Shown here: one piece after another, positions 37,392-48,150 of the stretch
How positions within the stretch are numbered: position 1 is the stretch's first letter
How the letters are laid out: each line of letters begins with the position of its first letter
Source of the DNA: Cannabis sativa
Lineage: Eukaryota; Streptophyta; Magnoliopsida; Rosales; Cannabaceae
Reading direction: 5' to 3'
Length of the DNA: 64,000 bases
Assembly (NCBI RefSeq): GCF_029168945.1
Contig: NC_083605.1
Span: 21,713,280 to 21,777,279 of the forward strand
Made by a program: the position numbers and the translations under genes
The notes under the pieces: generated by a model
What the model was told of the DNA's origin: nothing
Databases searched by the model: none
The model's input: only the letters and a program-made list of their open reading frames with translations

Positions 37392-39281
37392 TGTTGGGTT
37401 TTATGCCCTAAATAAAACTCATTTCAATATAATCAGATTTACTTATTAATATAGATCAGAAATAACATTTAATGTTGCATGGTTCACATGATTTATTTCA
37501 TGATTATATGTACATAATGTATAAATTCATACGAAACCCTTTTCACATACTTGATCTTGTTTATTGTGCCGTCAACACATTGGAAAGTAAACATGACTAT
37601 GTGAATAAAGTTTCCTAGATTTATCCGACATAGGGTTTTTGCGATATGATAATCTACAACGAGTTTACTTGCATTTGGAGAAATGCTATGTTCTTTCCGA
37701 GCATTGGTTAAAGTAAAGCTCGGAGTTGGATGCATGGAGTATGCATCGGAAGGGACCGATATTGAACTTTGACTTAGATTTATTAAACTTACGTAATATC
37801 TATTCAAGTCAATATCGCTAGTTGATCCTAGATCAAATGTTCTTAATCTGATTATGATTAGGCTCAATCTTGAAAGGCTATTCGTGTTCTTTGATTTGTT
37901 AGTTAAGCCTACTTTTAGGTCAGGGTGATACGTACATTTTGGGAACACGGTAGTCCAATTGAGTGGGAGAGCTAGCATAAACATGGAATCTATGGCTTAC
38001 ATGCGGCGAATAGTAAGCAAAGGATGATCTCATCGAGCTTGACCAAACGAACATAAATGGTGGAGTACTCATTTCACATAAAATTTGAAATATCATTTAT
38101 ACGGGGTCAAGTGTTTTAAGGATAAAATACATTGTAGGGTGTAACGGTAATTTAATCCCTTTACAGTGTAGATCATTCATATAGAGGATCATTGATCAAA
38201 TTAGGATTATAACAATGGATAACTAATGATGTGTCTATATGGTGGAACATATAGAGCATTCTATATACTGAGAGTGCAATTCTAAGTTCTATGCGTGGAT
38301 TCAACGAAGAATTAATAAGTTAGTGAATTTTAGTGCTAAATTCTTGATCTACTTATTGGAAGCTCGGTTATATAGACCCATGGTCCCCCCACTAGTTGAG
38401 ATAATATTGCTTGTAAGACTCATGTAATTGGTTTTGATTAATCAATTATAATTCTTAATTTAGACTATGTCTATTTGTGAATTTTTCACTAAGTAAGGGC
38501 GAAATTGTAAAGAAAGAGTTTTAAGGGCATATTTGTTAATTATGATACTTTGTATGGTTCAATTAATAAATATGATAAATGACAATATTATTTAATAATT
38601 ATTTATAGTTATTAAATAGTTAGAATTGGCATTTAAATGGTTGATTTAGAAAATTGGCGTTTTTGAGAAAATCAGATGCAGAAAAGATAAAACTGCAAAA
38701 ATTGCAAAAAGTGAGGCCCAAATCCACTAAGCATGGCCCAGCCACTTTTGTAGGCAATTTAAACTGATATTTTCATTATTTTAATGCCAAATAATTCAAA
38801 CCTAACCCTAGTGGAATGCTATAAATAGATAGTGAAGGCTTCAGAAAAATTACACTTTTCTTCTGACTTTTTCTATTCAGAAAAACTGAGCCTTCTCTCT
38901 CCCTATCTTTAGCTGACCACTCTCTCTCTCTTCTTCCTTGATAATTTCGAAATCCTTAGTGTATGAGTAGTGCCCACACACATCAAGTGATACCTCAATC
39001 ATAGTGAGGAAGATCGTGAAGAAAGATCATCAGCAAAGGAGTTTCAGCATCAAAGATTCAGAGAAAGAGATCCAGGTTCAGATATTGATAATGCTCTGCT
39101 ACAGAAAGGAATCAAGGGCTAGATATCTGAACGGAAGGAGTCATATTATTCCGCTGCACCCAATGTAAGGTTTCTTTAACTTTATATGTGTTTAATTTAT
39201 CGTTTTAGAAAGTTCATATTTAGGGTGTTAATAAACATACTTGTGAGTAGATCTAAGATCCTGGTAAAATAATTTCCAACA
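37392..39281 (+). repeat. Copy B 3' LTR
   Basis: 1890 bp. The first 650 bases differ from the 5' LTR at many CTG/CAG sites (for example TTATCAGACATAG versus TTATCCGACATAG); the rest is almost identical. Confidence 0.93.
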
Positions 39282-39391
39282 GTAAGGGCCTAATGGAGGC
39301 TTGAAGCAGGGATGTCACAAATGGTATCAAAGCCTTGACCCAGCCAGAAGTGTGGTCGACGAGGACGTCGGACCCCGTAAGGAGGGGTGAT
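39282..39391 (+). mobile_element. End of Cassandra LTR 1 and internal domain 1
   Basis: LTR 1 ends GATGTCACA at 39319. The PBS TGGTATCAAAGCC is at 39322-39334. A roughly 72 bp internal domain ends in the purine tract AAGGAGGGGTGA (39379-39390) before LTR 2. Confidence 0.85.
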
Positions 39392-39634
39392 TGTGACAGT
39401 CAGTAGTCCCGTGATCCGTAAGGGGAAACATTGGGTAAGCTGTGCAATCCCACATCACATGGTGAAGGACATGTGGGATGATTCAGAGACTGTGTAGGTA
39501 TGGGACTACACAGTTGAAGAGGGCTTAAATTGATTGATTGGTACTACCAGTAGCCAGAGTAGCGTACTCGTGTATAAGAGCCATTCATTCTGTGGGTGTA
39601 AGGGCCCATGGAGGCTTGAAGCGGGGATGTTACA
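39392..39634 (+). mobile_element. Cassandra LTR 2, lacking the 5S core
   Basis: 243 bp, TGTGACAGTC to GATGTTACA. Compared with LTR 3 it lacks about 195 bp, from just after GGTACTACC to about AGCAGCC, which removes the whole 5S-like segment. Confidence 0.85.
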
Positions 39635-39705
39635 AATGGTATCAGAGCCTTGACCCAGCCAGAAGTGTGGTCGACGAGGACGTCGGACCCCGTAAGGGGG
39701 GTGAT
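39635..39705 (+). other. Cassandra internal domain 2
   Basis: PBS TGGTATCAGAGCC at 39637-39649 and purine tract AAGGGGGGTGA at 39694-39704. No coding capacity, as expected for a TRIM-type element. Confidence 0.85.
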
Positions 39706-40145
39706 TGTGACAGTCAGTAGTCCCATGATCCGTAAGGGGAAATACCGGGTAAGCTGTACAATCCCACATTGCCTGGGGAAGGTCAAGTGGGATGATTCCG
39801 AGACTGTGTAAGTATGGGACTACACAGTTGAAGATGGCTTAAATGGATTGATTGGTACTACCTATGTCAACAAGGTGCATCTTGTTTTTTGGTAGCGCAT
39901 CACGAAAGAACTCCACAGTTAAGCGTGCTTAACTTGGAGCAATTTTAGGATGGGTGACCTCCTGGGAAGTTTTTCCCAGGAAGCGTGCGAGTGAGGACAA
40001 AGCATGCTGGAAACACTCGTGTTTGTTTGTAGGGTGTAGGGTCAGTCATCAGTCCATGAAGCAGCCAAAGTGACGAACTCGTGTATAAGAGCCATTAATC
40101 CGAGGGTGTAAGGGCCTAATGGAGGCTTGAAGTGGGGACGTTACA
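39706..40145 (+). mobile_element. Cassandra LTR 3, full length
   Basis: 440 bp, TGTGACAGTC to ACGTTACA, carrying the complete 5S-derived segment. Tat integrase sequence follows directly at 40146. Confidence 0.88.
39894..39974 (+). promoter_or_regulatory. 5S rRNA-derived Pol III promoter (Cassandra LTR 3)
   Basis: Box A AGTTAAGCGTGCTTAA (39917-39932), intermediate element GATGGGTGACC (39949-39959), box C TCCTGGGAAGT (39960-39970). The last two match plant 5S rRNA exactly as I recall it. Confidence 0.88.
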
Positions 40146-40148
40146 TCC

Positions 40149-41401
40149 CCAAACTGGATGACGCCAATAGCAGCCTACCTCAACTTTGGGGAGCTCCCAG
40201 ATAACCGAAATGAAGCTCCGAAAATGAGAAGGAAGGCAGCACGGTATATTGTAGTAGAAGGGGTCATGTACAGAAGACGATTCTCAATGCCATTACTCAG
40301 ATGTGTCACACAAGATGAAGCTGCACGGCTCCTATTTGAAGTTCACGACGGATTCTGTGGAAATCACACCGCTGGACACAGCTTATCCAAGAAAATTCTA
40401 AGGCAAGGTTACTTCTGGCCAACGATGATTGAAGATTCGAGAGCCTATGTTAAGAAGTGCGACAAATGCCAGAGATTTTCAAAGATACCAAGAGCTCCGC
40501 CCAACGAGCTGACACAGATGCAAAGTCCGTGGCCCTTTGCCACTTGGGGAATTGACCTAATCGGGCAATTACCTAAAGGTGAAGGCGGAGTGCAGTACGC
40601 AGTGGTAGCAGTCAACTACTTTACTAAGTTGACTGAAGTCGAACCACTTGCGACCATTACATCAAAGAAAGTTCAAGACTTTATAGTGAAGAACATCATA
40701 TGTCGGTTCGGACTACCATACAAAATAGTCTCAGACAATGGCAAGCAGTTCGATAGCCAATCTTTCATTGATTTTTGTGCGAACCATGGTATCATCAAAA
40801 GTTTCTCCGCAGTGGCACATCCTTAAGCAAACGGTCAAGTAAAGGCAGCCAACAAAACCTTGAAGGATACACTAAAGAAGAAACTCGAAGATGCCAAAGG
40901 AAACTGGCTAGAAGAACTCCCCGAAGTTCTATGGTCACACCGTACAACGGAAAAAACAGCAACCGGTCAGACACCATTTGCAATGGCGTACGGTTATGAA
41001 GCTATGCTGCCCATCGAACTCTAGCCACCTTCCCACAGATGATTGACGTACGATCAAGGTACCAATCACATACTCCCTGCAGAATCACTTGATGAAATCG
41101 TAGAAAAACGAGCAACTGCAAACTTAAAGTTGATAGCTCATCAACAAAAAGTAACTCAGTATTTCAACAAACAAGTGAAAGCTCGGAAATTCTTCGTGGG
41201 AGATATGGTCCTGAGAAGGGTATTCCTAAACACCAAAGACAGCACGGCGGGTTTACTAGGACCTAACTGGGAATGACCATATCAAGTGGTCGAAGTTCTC
41301 GACTCCGGAGCATACAAATTAGGTAAGTATGACGAAAAAATGCAACTCATTCTAGTACCACGGTATTGGAATGGAGAACATTTAAGGAAATACTACCAAT
41401 A
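40149..41401 (+). pseudogene. pol: Tat Ty3/gypsy integrase (decayed)
   Basis: Frame from PNWMTPIAAYL at 40149. The HHCC finger is visible as HDGFCGNH and CDKC. The core has WGIDLIGQLP (first Asp) and VSDNGKQFDS (second Asp). TAA at 40824-40826 replaces a Gln codon. Shortly after, the frame reads NGQVKAA where family members have Glu, so the catalytic Glu is lost. A TAG at 41023, a frameshift near 41040 and a TGA at 41274 follow. The C-terminus (QVVEVLDSGAYKL, WNGEHLRKYYQ, stop near 41401) is typical of the lineage. Protease, RT and RNase H, which should precede it, are missing. Confidence 0.92.
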
Positions 41402-42077
41402 AAGTACCAGGTCGGGTTGACCATTTTAAGTACTAAATGAACATTCACTTTTAAGTGAATGGCCTTCTGGGTGGACTGCGCCCAAAGGTTTCAGAAACAA
41501 AGTACTCAGGTCGGGCTGACCACTTTAAAGTACAGTTTCTTATGTCTGCAATTTGTTTTATTTCATGTTAAGCTAAAAGATCAGATTAGATCAAATAGCT
41601 CTGATGTAAGTTACTATGGTAACAAATACATTTTTTCGATCAATAAATGAATAAAGATAGTATTTCAAAATTCAATTAAGTTGAAAAAATCAGCATGATT
41701 ATAATTTACATACAGTGCATACAAAAGGTTTGGTCAAACCCAAAAACACCGAACAGATAAGCAATATATTTGCAAAGACAAGTGACCAAGAGTCATACGT
41801 CTGCTCGGTCACTTGGGGGGCACCTATACCTGTACAAAGCATTTGGTGAAAATAAAACAATCACAATTGCACGACAATTATAAATAGAGAATGAAATTCA
41901 TTAAGGATGACAAAAGCACGTAATACCGGGATTGAAAGCTGCCCGGTCAGCCTGTTGTCCAAAAAATGAAAAATAATTCCAAGTTTAAAGACCGCTTGGC
42001 CGGTCATGATGTCTTAGAAAAGGCCCTGAGGCCGAATTAGATATATAAAAAAAAAAAAAAGCGATAAAAAGAAGTGT
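41402..42077 (+). other. Tat 3' non-coding region
   Basis: No ORF. GGTCGGGxTGACC occurs twice (about 41409 and 41510), an imperfect direct repeat with palindromic character. A-run at 42048-42060. Confidence 0.55.
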
Positions 42078-42546
42078 TTAAACAGCTAGAGTCCCAAGCT
42101 CTTGGTTCGGTTCTTCTGGGCAAACTGGAGCAGGAAGATCTGTTGTTTGAATAGGAGAAGCATCAACAGCCTGATCGGAGGTTGAAGCAGCAGCCTCGTT
42201 CCCACCATAAGCCACTTAGGCCGCGCAGTACTCAAGGTACATGTCCTTAGCGTCGCTCAAGTAGTCAAAGTTGGCACGGGGATTAGCCTTCTAAAAATCG
42301 AAGAAAAGCTCGAGACCGGCTGTCTCTAAGGCATTGACCTTCTCCTTCAACCTGTCCACCTCGGCTGAAAGCTCCCCCTCCTTGGCGTCCTTCTCCTCCT
42401 TCATCCGAAGAAGAACTGCACGCAGAGAAGTCCTCTCATCCTGAAGAATGTTTACCTCAACAGATAAGATCTCGATGGTCTCCTCAAAACTGTCAGCAGG
42501 CTCGAGATCCTTAGTCAGCGCGGAGATCTTCTTCTCAGCAGCAAAC
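42078..42546 (-). pseudogene. Antisense extra ORF of Tat element (3' part)
   Basis: Read on the minus strand from 42546 to TAA at 42078-42080. The frame has two internal TAG/TAA stops (near 42287 and 42218). The first part is highly charged and probably coiled coil (LTKDLEPADSFEETIEIL, VNILQDERTSLRAVLLRMKE, KEGELSAEVDRLKEKVNALE). It is followed by an acidic tail (SDQAVDASPIQTTDLPAPV). Antisense ORFs between integrase and the 3' LTR are known in Tat/Ogre elements. The N-terminus is cut off by copy C at 42547 and is not seen elsewhere in the window. Confidence 0.7.
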
Positions 42547-44402
42547 TGTTGGGTTTTATGCCCTATATAAAACTCATTTCATATAATCAGATTTACTTAT
42601 TAATAAAGATCAGAAATAACATTTTATGTTGCATGGTTCACATGATTTATTTCATGATTATATGTATATAATGTATGAATTCTTTTTAAGTCCAGAACAT
42701 ATGATTTTGTTAAAGATTATAGTGTTGTCAGCACAGTGGAATATAATCTTAATTATATGTTCAAAAGTTTATTCCCTGATTTGTCAGAACACTGGATTTA
42801 GACTGACATGGTATAATCAGCGATAGGTATTCTTACACCTTGGAAAAGTGTTATGTCCTTTCCAGGACATTGGCAAAGTTTACCAGTATCGGATGTATGG
42901 AGTATACATCGAAAGGGACCGATATTGAACTTTGATTAGATATATTAAAATTTACCGTAATATCTATTCAATTCAATATCACCTGTTGATCCAAGATCAA
43001 ATGATCTTAATCCTGATATGGTTAGGTTCAATCTCAAGAGTGTTACCCGTGTTCTTTGATTTGTTAGTTAACCCTACTTTTGGGTCGGGCTGATACGTAC
43101 ATTTTGGGAACACGGTAATACAATTGAGTGGGAGCGCTAACATAAATATGGAATCTATAGCTTCTATTTGACAAATAGAAAGTAAAGGATGATTTCCTTC
43201 GAGCTTAACCAAACGAAGATAAATGGTGGAGATCTCATTTCACTTAGCTGAAATATCATTTATACAGGGTTAAGTGTTTTACGGATAAAATACATTGTAG
43301 GGTGTTACGGTAATTTAATCCCTTTACAGTGTAAATCATCTATATAGAGGATCATTGATCACATTAGGGTTATAACAATGGATAACTAATGATGTGTCTA
43401 TATCATGGAACATATAGAGCGTTCTATATGACTGAGAGTGCAATTCCAAGTTCTAAGTGTGGATTCAGTGAGGAATTAATAAGTTAGGGAATTTACTTGG
43501 TAGATTCGGTTCAACTTATTGGAAGCTCGGTTATATAGACCCATGGTCCCCATACTAGTTGAGACCATACTGCTTGTAAGACTCAGTTAATTGATTTTAA
43601 TTAATCAATTAAAATTCTAAAAGTTAGACTATGTCTACTTTATGAATTTTCACTAAGCAAGGGCGAAATTGTTAAGAAAAGAGATTTTGGGTTTATTTAT
43701 TGATTAAGAGACTTTATATGTCTAAATTAATAAATATATTAAATGGAAATATTATTTAATAATCATTTTCAAGTTATTAAATAATTAGATTTGACATTTA
43801 TGTGGTTGAATGAGAAAATTGGCAATTTTGAGAAAATGGGAAACTAGAAATGATGAAATAGGAAAGTTGGAAAAGTGGAAGGCTTGTTTCCTCAATTGTA
43901 TGGCCGACCACCTATGCTTCCTATTTCTCATTTTATTTTTCATTTTAAATGCTAAGTAATTCAACCTTAACCCTATGTGGTTTTCTATAAATAGAAAGTG
44001 TTGGCTTGAGGAAATACACACATCTTTGATCACTTTATTTCCCTCAGAAAATGCCTCACACGCCTCTCTCTCTTTTCTTCTCTCATAATTTCAAAATTCC
44101 TTGAGTGAATGAGTAGTGCCCACACACATCAAGTGGTACCTCAATCATAGTATGTAAGACTATGGAAATTCTGCATCAAAGAAGGAGAAAAGAAGATCCA
44201 GGTTCAGATCTTGGTGATGCTCTGCTACAGAAAGGAATCAAGGGCTAGAGATCTGAACGGAAGGAGTCATATTATTCCGTTGCACCCACTATAAGGTTTT
44301 CTAACTTTATATGTGTTTATTTTCATTGTTTTAGAATTTATATTAGGTTGTTAATCTAACATACATGATAGTAAATAGATCCTGATAAATTAATTTCTAA
44401 CA
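42547..44402 (+). repeat. Copy C 5' LTR
   Basis: 1856 bp, TGTTGGGTTTTATGCCC to AATTTCTAACA, with TATAAATA at 43986-43993. Confidence 0.93.
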
Positions 44403-44404
44403 AC

Positions 44405-44417
44405 TGGTACTAGAGCC
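44405..44417 (+). other. Primer-binding site, copy C
   Basis: TGGTACTAGAGCC, a variant of the initiator tRNA-Met PBS. Confidence 0.8.
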
Positions 44418-47400
44418 ATGTTAGTGATTCACATTCATGTAATATGAATTAAAACGATGATTTATATGTTTTTGTGTTGATTTGGATGGTTTCATGTGGT
44501 TTATGTGTTAGTTGATGAATGTATATGCTGTACAGTACCTTTTTCCATGAAAAATATTTTTTCGATTTTTGAAAATATTTTATTTGGATTCCTTGTGAAA
44601 AATTAAATAATTTTGTTTTTTATGGAACTCGATTCCGATAAAAATTGAGAAAGATATGAATTTCGGAAGATTGGAAATCATGGTTGCAGCCTATCCTCGC
44701 AGCTCCCTACAAATTGCGAATTTTGTGGGTTTTTCCCCAAAAATCCAATTTTTTCATGGGATTGTTTCCCAAAATTCATTTTTCCTTTTTTAAATATTTC
44801 TAAATTGAAATATTTCCAATTTTAAATATTTTCAATTTGGAATTTTTCTAATTTTAAATATTTTCAATTTAGAATTTTTCCAATTTTAAATATTTCATTT
44901 TTGGAATATTTCTAATTTTAAATATTTCCTATTATGGTCAGATTTAAAAATTTGTTAACTTCTTTAATATTTATTTGTTATTTAATTATAAGATTAGATA
45001 TTTTGATATTTAATATATTTTAAATTTAAAGATAACTTTGTCTTTTTATTTAAAATATTATATTAAAATTATCTTATATGACAAATTAATTAATTAATAA
45101 ATTTGAAATTAACATAGATATTTTTATAAATATACTTACCATAATATTTTCAAATTTAAAATTTGTTATTTTGTTAAATATTTAATTATTTATAAATTAT
45201 AAGTTTAAAATAATATTTTTCTATGTATATCATTTTTTCCTTATTGGAAATTTATAAATTATATCTTAAATATTTAAATAACATAGATATTTTTGTAGAG
45301 ATTTGAATATTGCTTAATTTGAGATATTTTGACATATAATTATGGTAATTATTATTCATTTATTATTTTATTCCTAAAATAATAATTATCTAACCAAATC
45401 TATTTTAAAATTTGTTTATTTTATTAAATTATAAGATCTGAAAGTGATATTGAAGATTCTTTCCTTTCAAATCATTGATCTTATTAGATATTTAATTTAA
45501 TTTGATTCAAATAAACCTAGATATTTTAAAATTTGTTTCCTTTAGTTAGTTAGTTTAAGAATAATAATTTAATTATATTAATATCGTATTTTCACATCTG
45601 TTACATGGACAATGTTCATTTATTTTATATTGTTTATTCAAAAACTTTTTTTTAACAAACCTATTATTTATCTGATCTAAATTGCTATGATTAACTTGTT
45701 GACAGATCCAATGATCTGATTTTAATCATAGTCCAATTGACGATAGATCTTATAAATAATTTGTAACAGGTAAATTTTGTACTTCTTTCATCTGTGTAAA
45801 CCTAGTAACATGATAGGGCCCATCCAAATCATTTGACCTATGTGAGCCTATATGTTTGCTTTTGGGCTTAGATGCATATAGGAAGCCCATTTAAGTTTTT
45901 ACTAAGTAAATGGACTAGGTTCCTAAAATAAATTTTGACATAAGTAAATTTATTTAGGTCCAATTAGATTTGGGCTTATTCAATGAATAACAATTATTTA
46001 TTTAAAGGTTAAATTCCTCTCTTTTGAGCCTTGTGTGAGAGTTGGGGGCCAATAGAAGTGGGTACGACATACTGAACCCAGCTCCCCCTCACATGAACTA
46101 CCCTAATTGTGAGGGCCCATTTGCCTTATTTAAATAATTGTATTAGGTTAATTATATTAGTCTAACCTAATTAAAATTGAATTAGCAACATAATTAACTT
46201 TTAAAATATATGAAATTTATTTTTCATGCAATATTTTAAAGTTAATTTTAGAAAAACACTTAGTTAATGATATATATTCTAGATAGTTATTTCTAGTACT
46301 AGTTATTATTTCTAAAATTAAATAGGAAAATATCATTGATTGTGAAATTAATTGTTTCATAATTAATTTTGGTACAATCTAAGTTTAGTATATTTTCCTA
46401 GTATTAAACTAGAATTAATAATTAAGTTTCCTCTTAACTTAATTATTTATTTCTTGAATTTAATGCATTTAATTAAATTGAAAATTTCAATATCTAAGTT
46501 GATTCTCATCATGATACTTAAATATTGTTATTTTCATGTTATTTAATTAAAATTGGAAATTATTTTAAGTTTGGAATCTTATTTCAGAATAACTTAAAGC
46601 TGAATAATTTTTAGAATATATTTTATTTTATTTTATTAATCATTTCCCATAATTTTGAATTTGCATTTCTTTAATGCAAAAATTTCGATTTTTATTTGAA
46701 AAAAATAGATTAAAGTTGAAAATTATTTATTTAATTTTGGACCAACTTAAATCAATGATTTTTCATTTAATGATTAATTAAAATAAATGAACTAAAATAT
46801 ATTATAATTAGAAATTAAATTAATTAGTCTATGAAAGTCTAGATAGATATTATCTATTTTGCTTGAAGTATTTTTCTAGTGTATTTAATTAAATAGAAAA
46901 TTAATATTTAAGTTGATTTTTAATCATGACACTTAAATATTTGAAATTTTTCTTAAATATTTAATTAAATAAGAAAATTATATTTTTTGTTGAAAATTAA
47001 GTTTTTATTAATTTTGGGCCAACATAAAATTAGAGTAATTTTCCAGGATTTATTTTTATTTTATTTTAAATCATTTTCGAAAGTAGTATTCTTATACACT
47101 TCATTTTTCGAAATGCAATATATATTTATAGAAAATTAAATTTGAGTTGTACATTAATTTAAATTAATTTTGAAACAACTTAAATTGAATAATTTTCTAA
47201 ATATTTATGGAAATTATTACTAAGATGGAAATAATTCACGTTATTTTCATATCCATCTAAGTATAATTTATAAATATTAAATTAAAATTTATATTTGGAA
47301 TTTTTCATTCTAAATTGGAAATTTTAATTAAATAAATATATGTTTAAAATAAATTGATTAAAATAAATATTAGAAGAAAATACAACCTTCATTAAATAAT

Positions 47401-48150
47401 GAGCTTTATTATTATAAGGATATTCGATCTCCATTGTTGGTTTTACATAGCTATTGTTTTAGTGAGTAATCCTCCCTAATGGAGGAACGTTTATTAGCAA
47501 GTTAGCACCGTTTAATCTCGAAAGATAAGTAATCTTGTAAGTTTTTTATATAGTTTATGCTCACCCTAATGGTGGCGACTGTATAAGACTTGCAAGAATA
47601 TGAAACAATGGTGGAAGCTCATAAGATAGAATAGCCTTGACTATCGCCTAAACGGGACAACACGGATTCCAATCTTGATCGAATAAAAGGTTGCTAGAAT
47701 GTTGATCATTTTAGATGAGTTGACAACTCTATTCAATGGATGGTAGCTTTGACTCTCGCCTAAACGGGACACTGATATCAGTTTGTTGAAAACCATGGAA
47801 ATTATTTAGGATTGTATGTTTTAGTATTTTCACTTGTCATTCCTACTTTCTATATGCTTTAATAATTTCTGAATTGAGTATGAATTTGTATTGAACCATG
47901 TTATTTTACATTATTAAATTGTAGTTTAATTTTAAATCTTCATTGTTGGTCTAACTTGGTTTGTTTTTCTAATGAGATAAATCCCTAATGGATTTTCACC
48001 ATTAGACTAACATAATAGTGTTAGATCTCGAAAGATAAATATTGTATATGCAACATCTAGCTGTTCATCAATTGATGACACCTTAGACTAGTATTTTACA
48101 ATATGAAACAAGAAGATTGTATAAATAAGATTACTTTGACTCTCGCTAAT
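44418..48150 (+). other. Copy C leader, non-coding and AT-rich
   Basis: Collinear with the leader of copy B. TTGACTxTCGC repeats lie at 47637, 47749 and 48136. No coding signal seen. Confidence 0.75.

Larger units (their letters stand above)
29159..39281 (+). mobile_element. Copia-type element copy B (complete, non-autonomous)
   Basis: 10123 bp with LTRs 29159-31052 and 37392-39281 and perfect target duplication GTAAG (29154-29158 and 39282-39286), inside a Cassandra LTR. The order is PBS, a 3.9 kb non-coding leader, remnants of integrase, the integrase-RT boundary and RNase H, then PPT. No ORF above about 90 codons represents pol. The two LTRs are nearly identical apart from clusters at CAG/CTG, so the insertion is recent. 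Confidence 0.93.
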
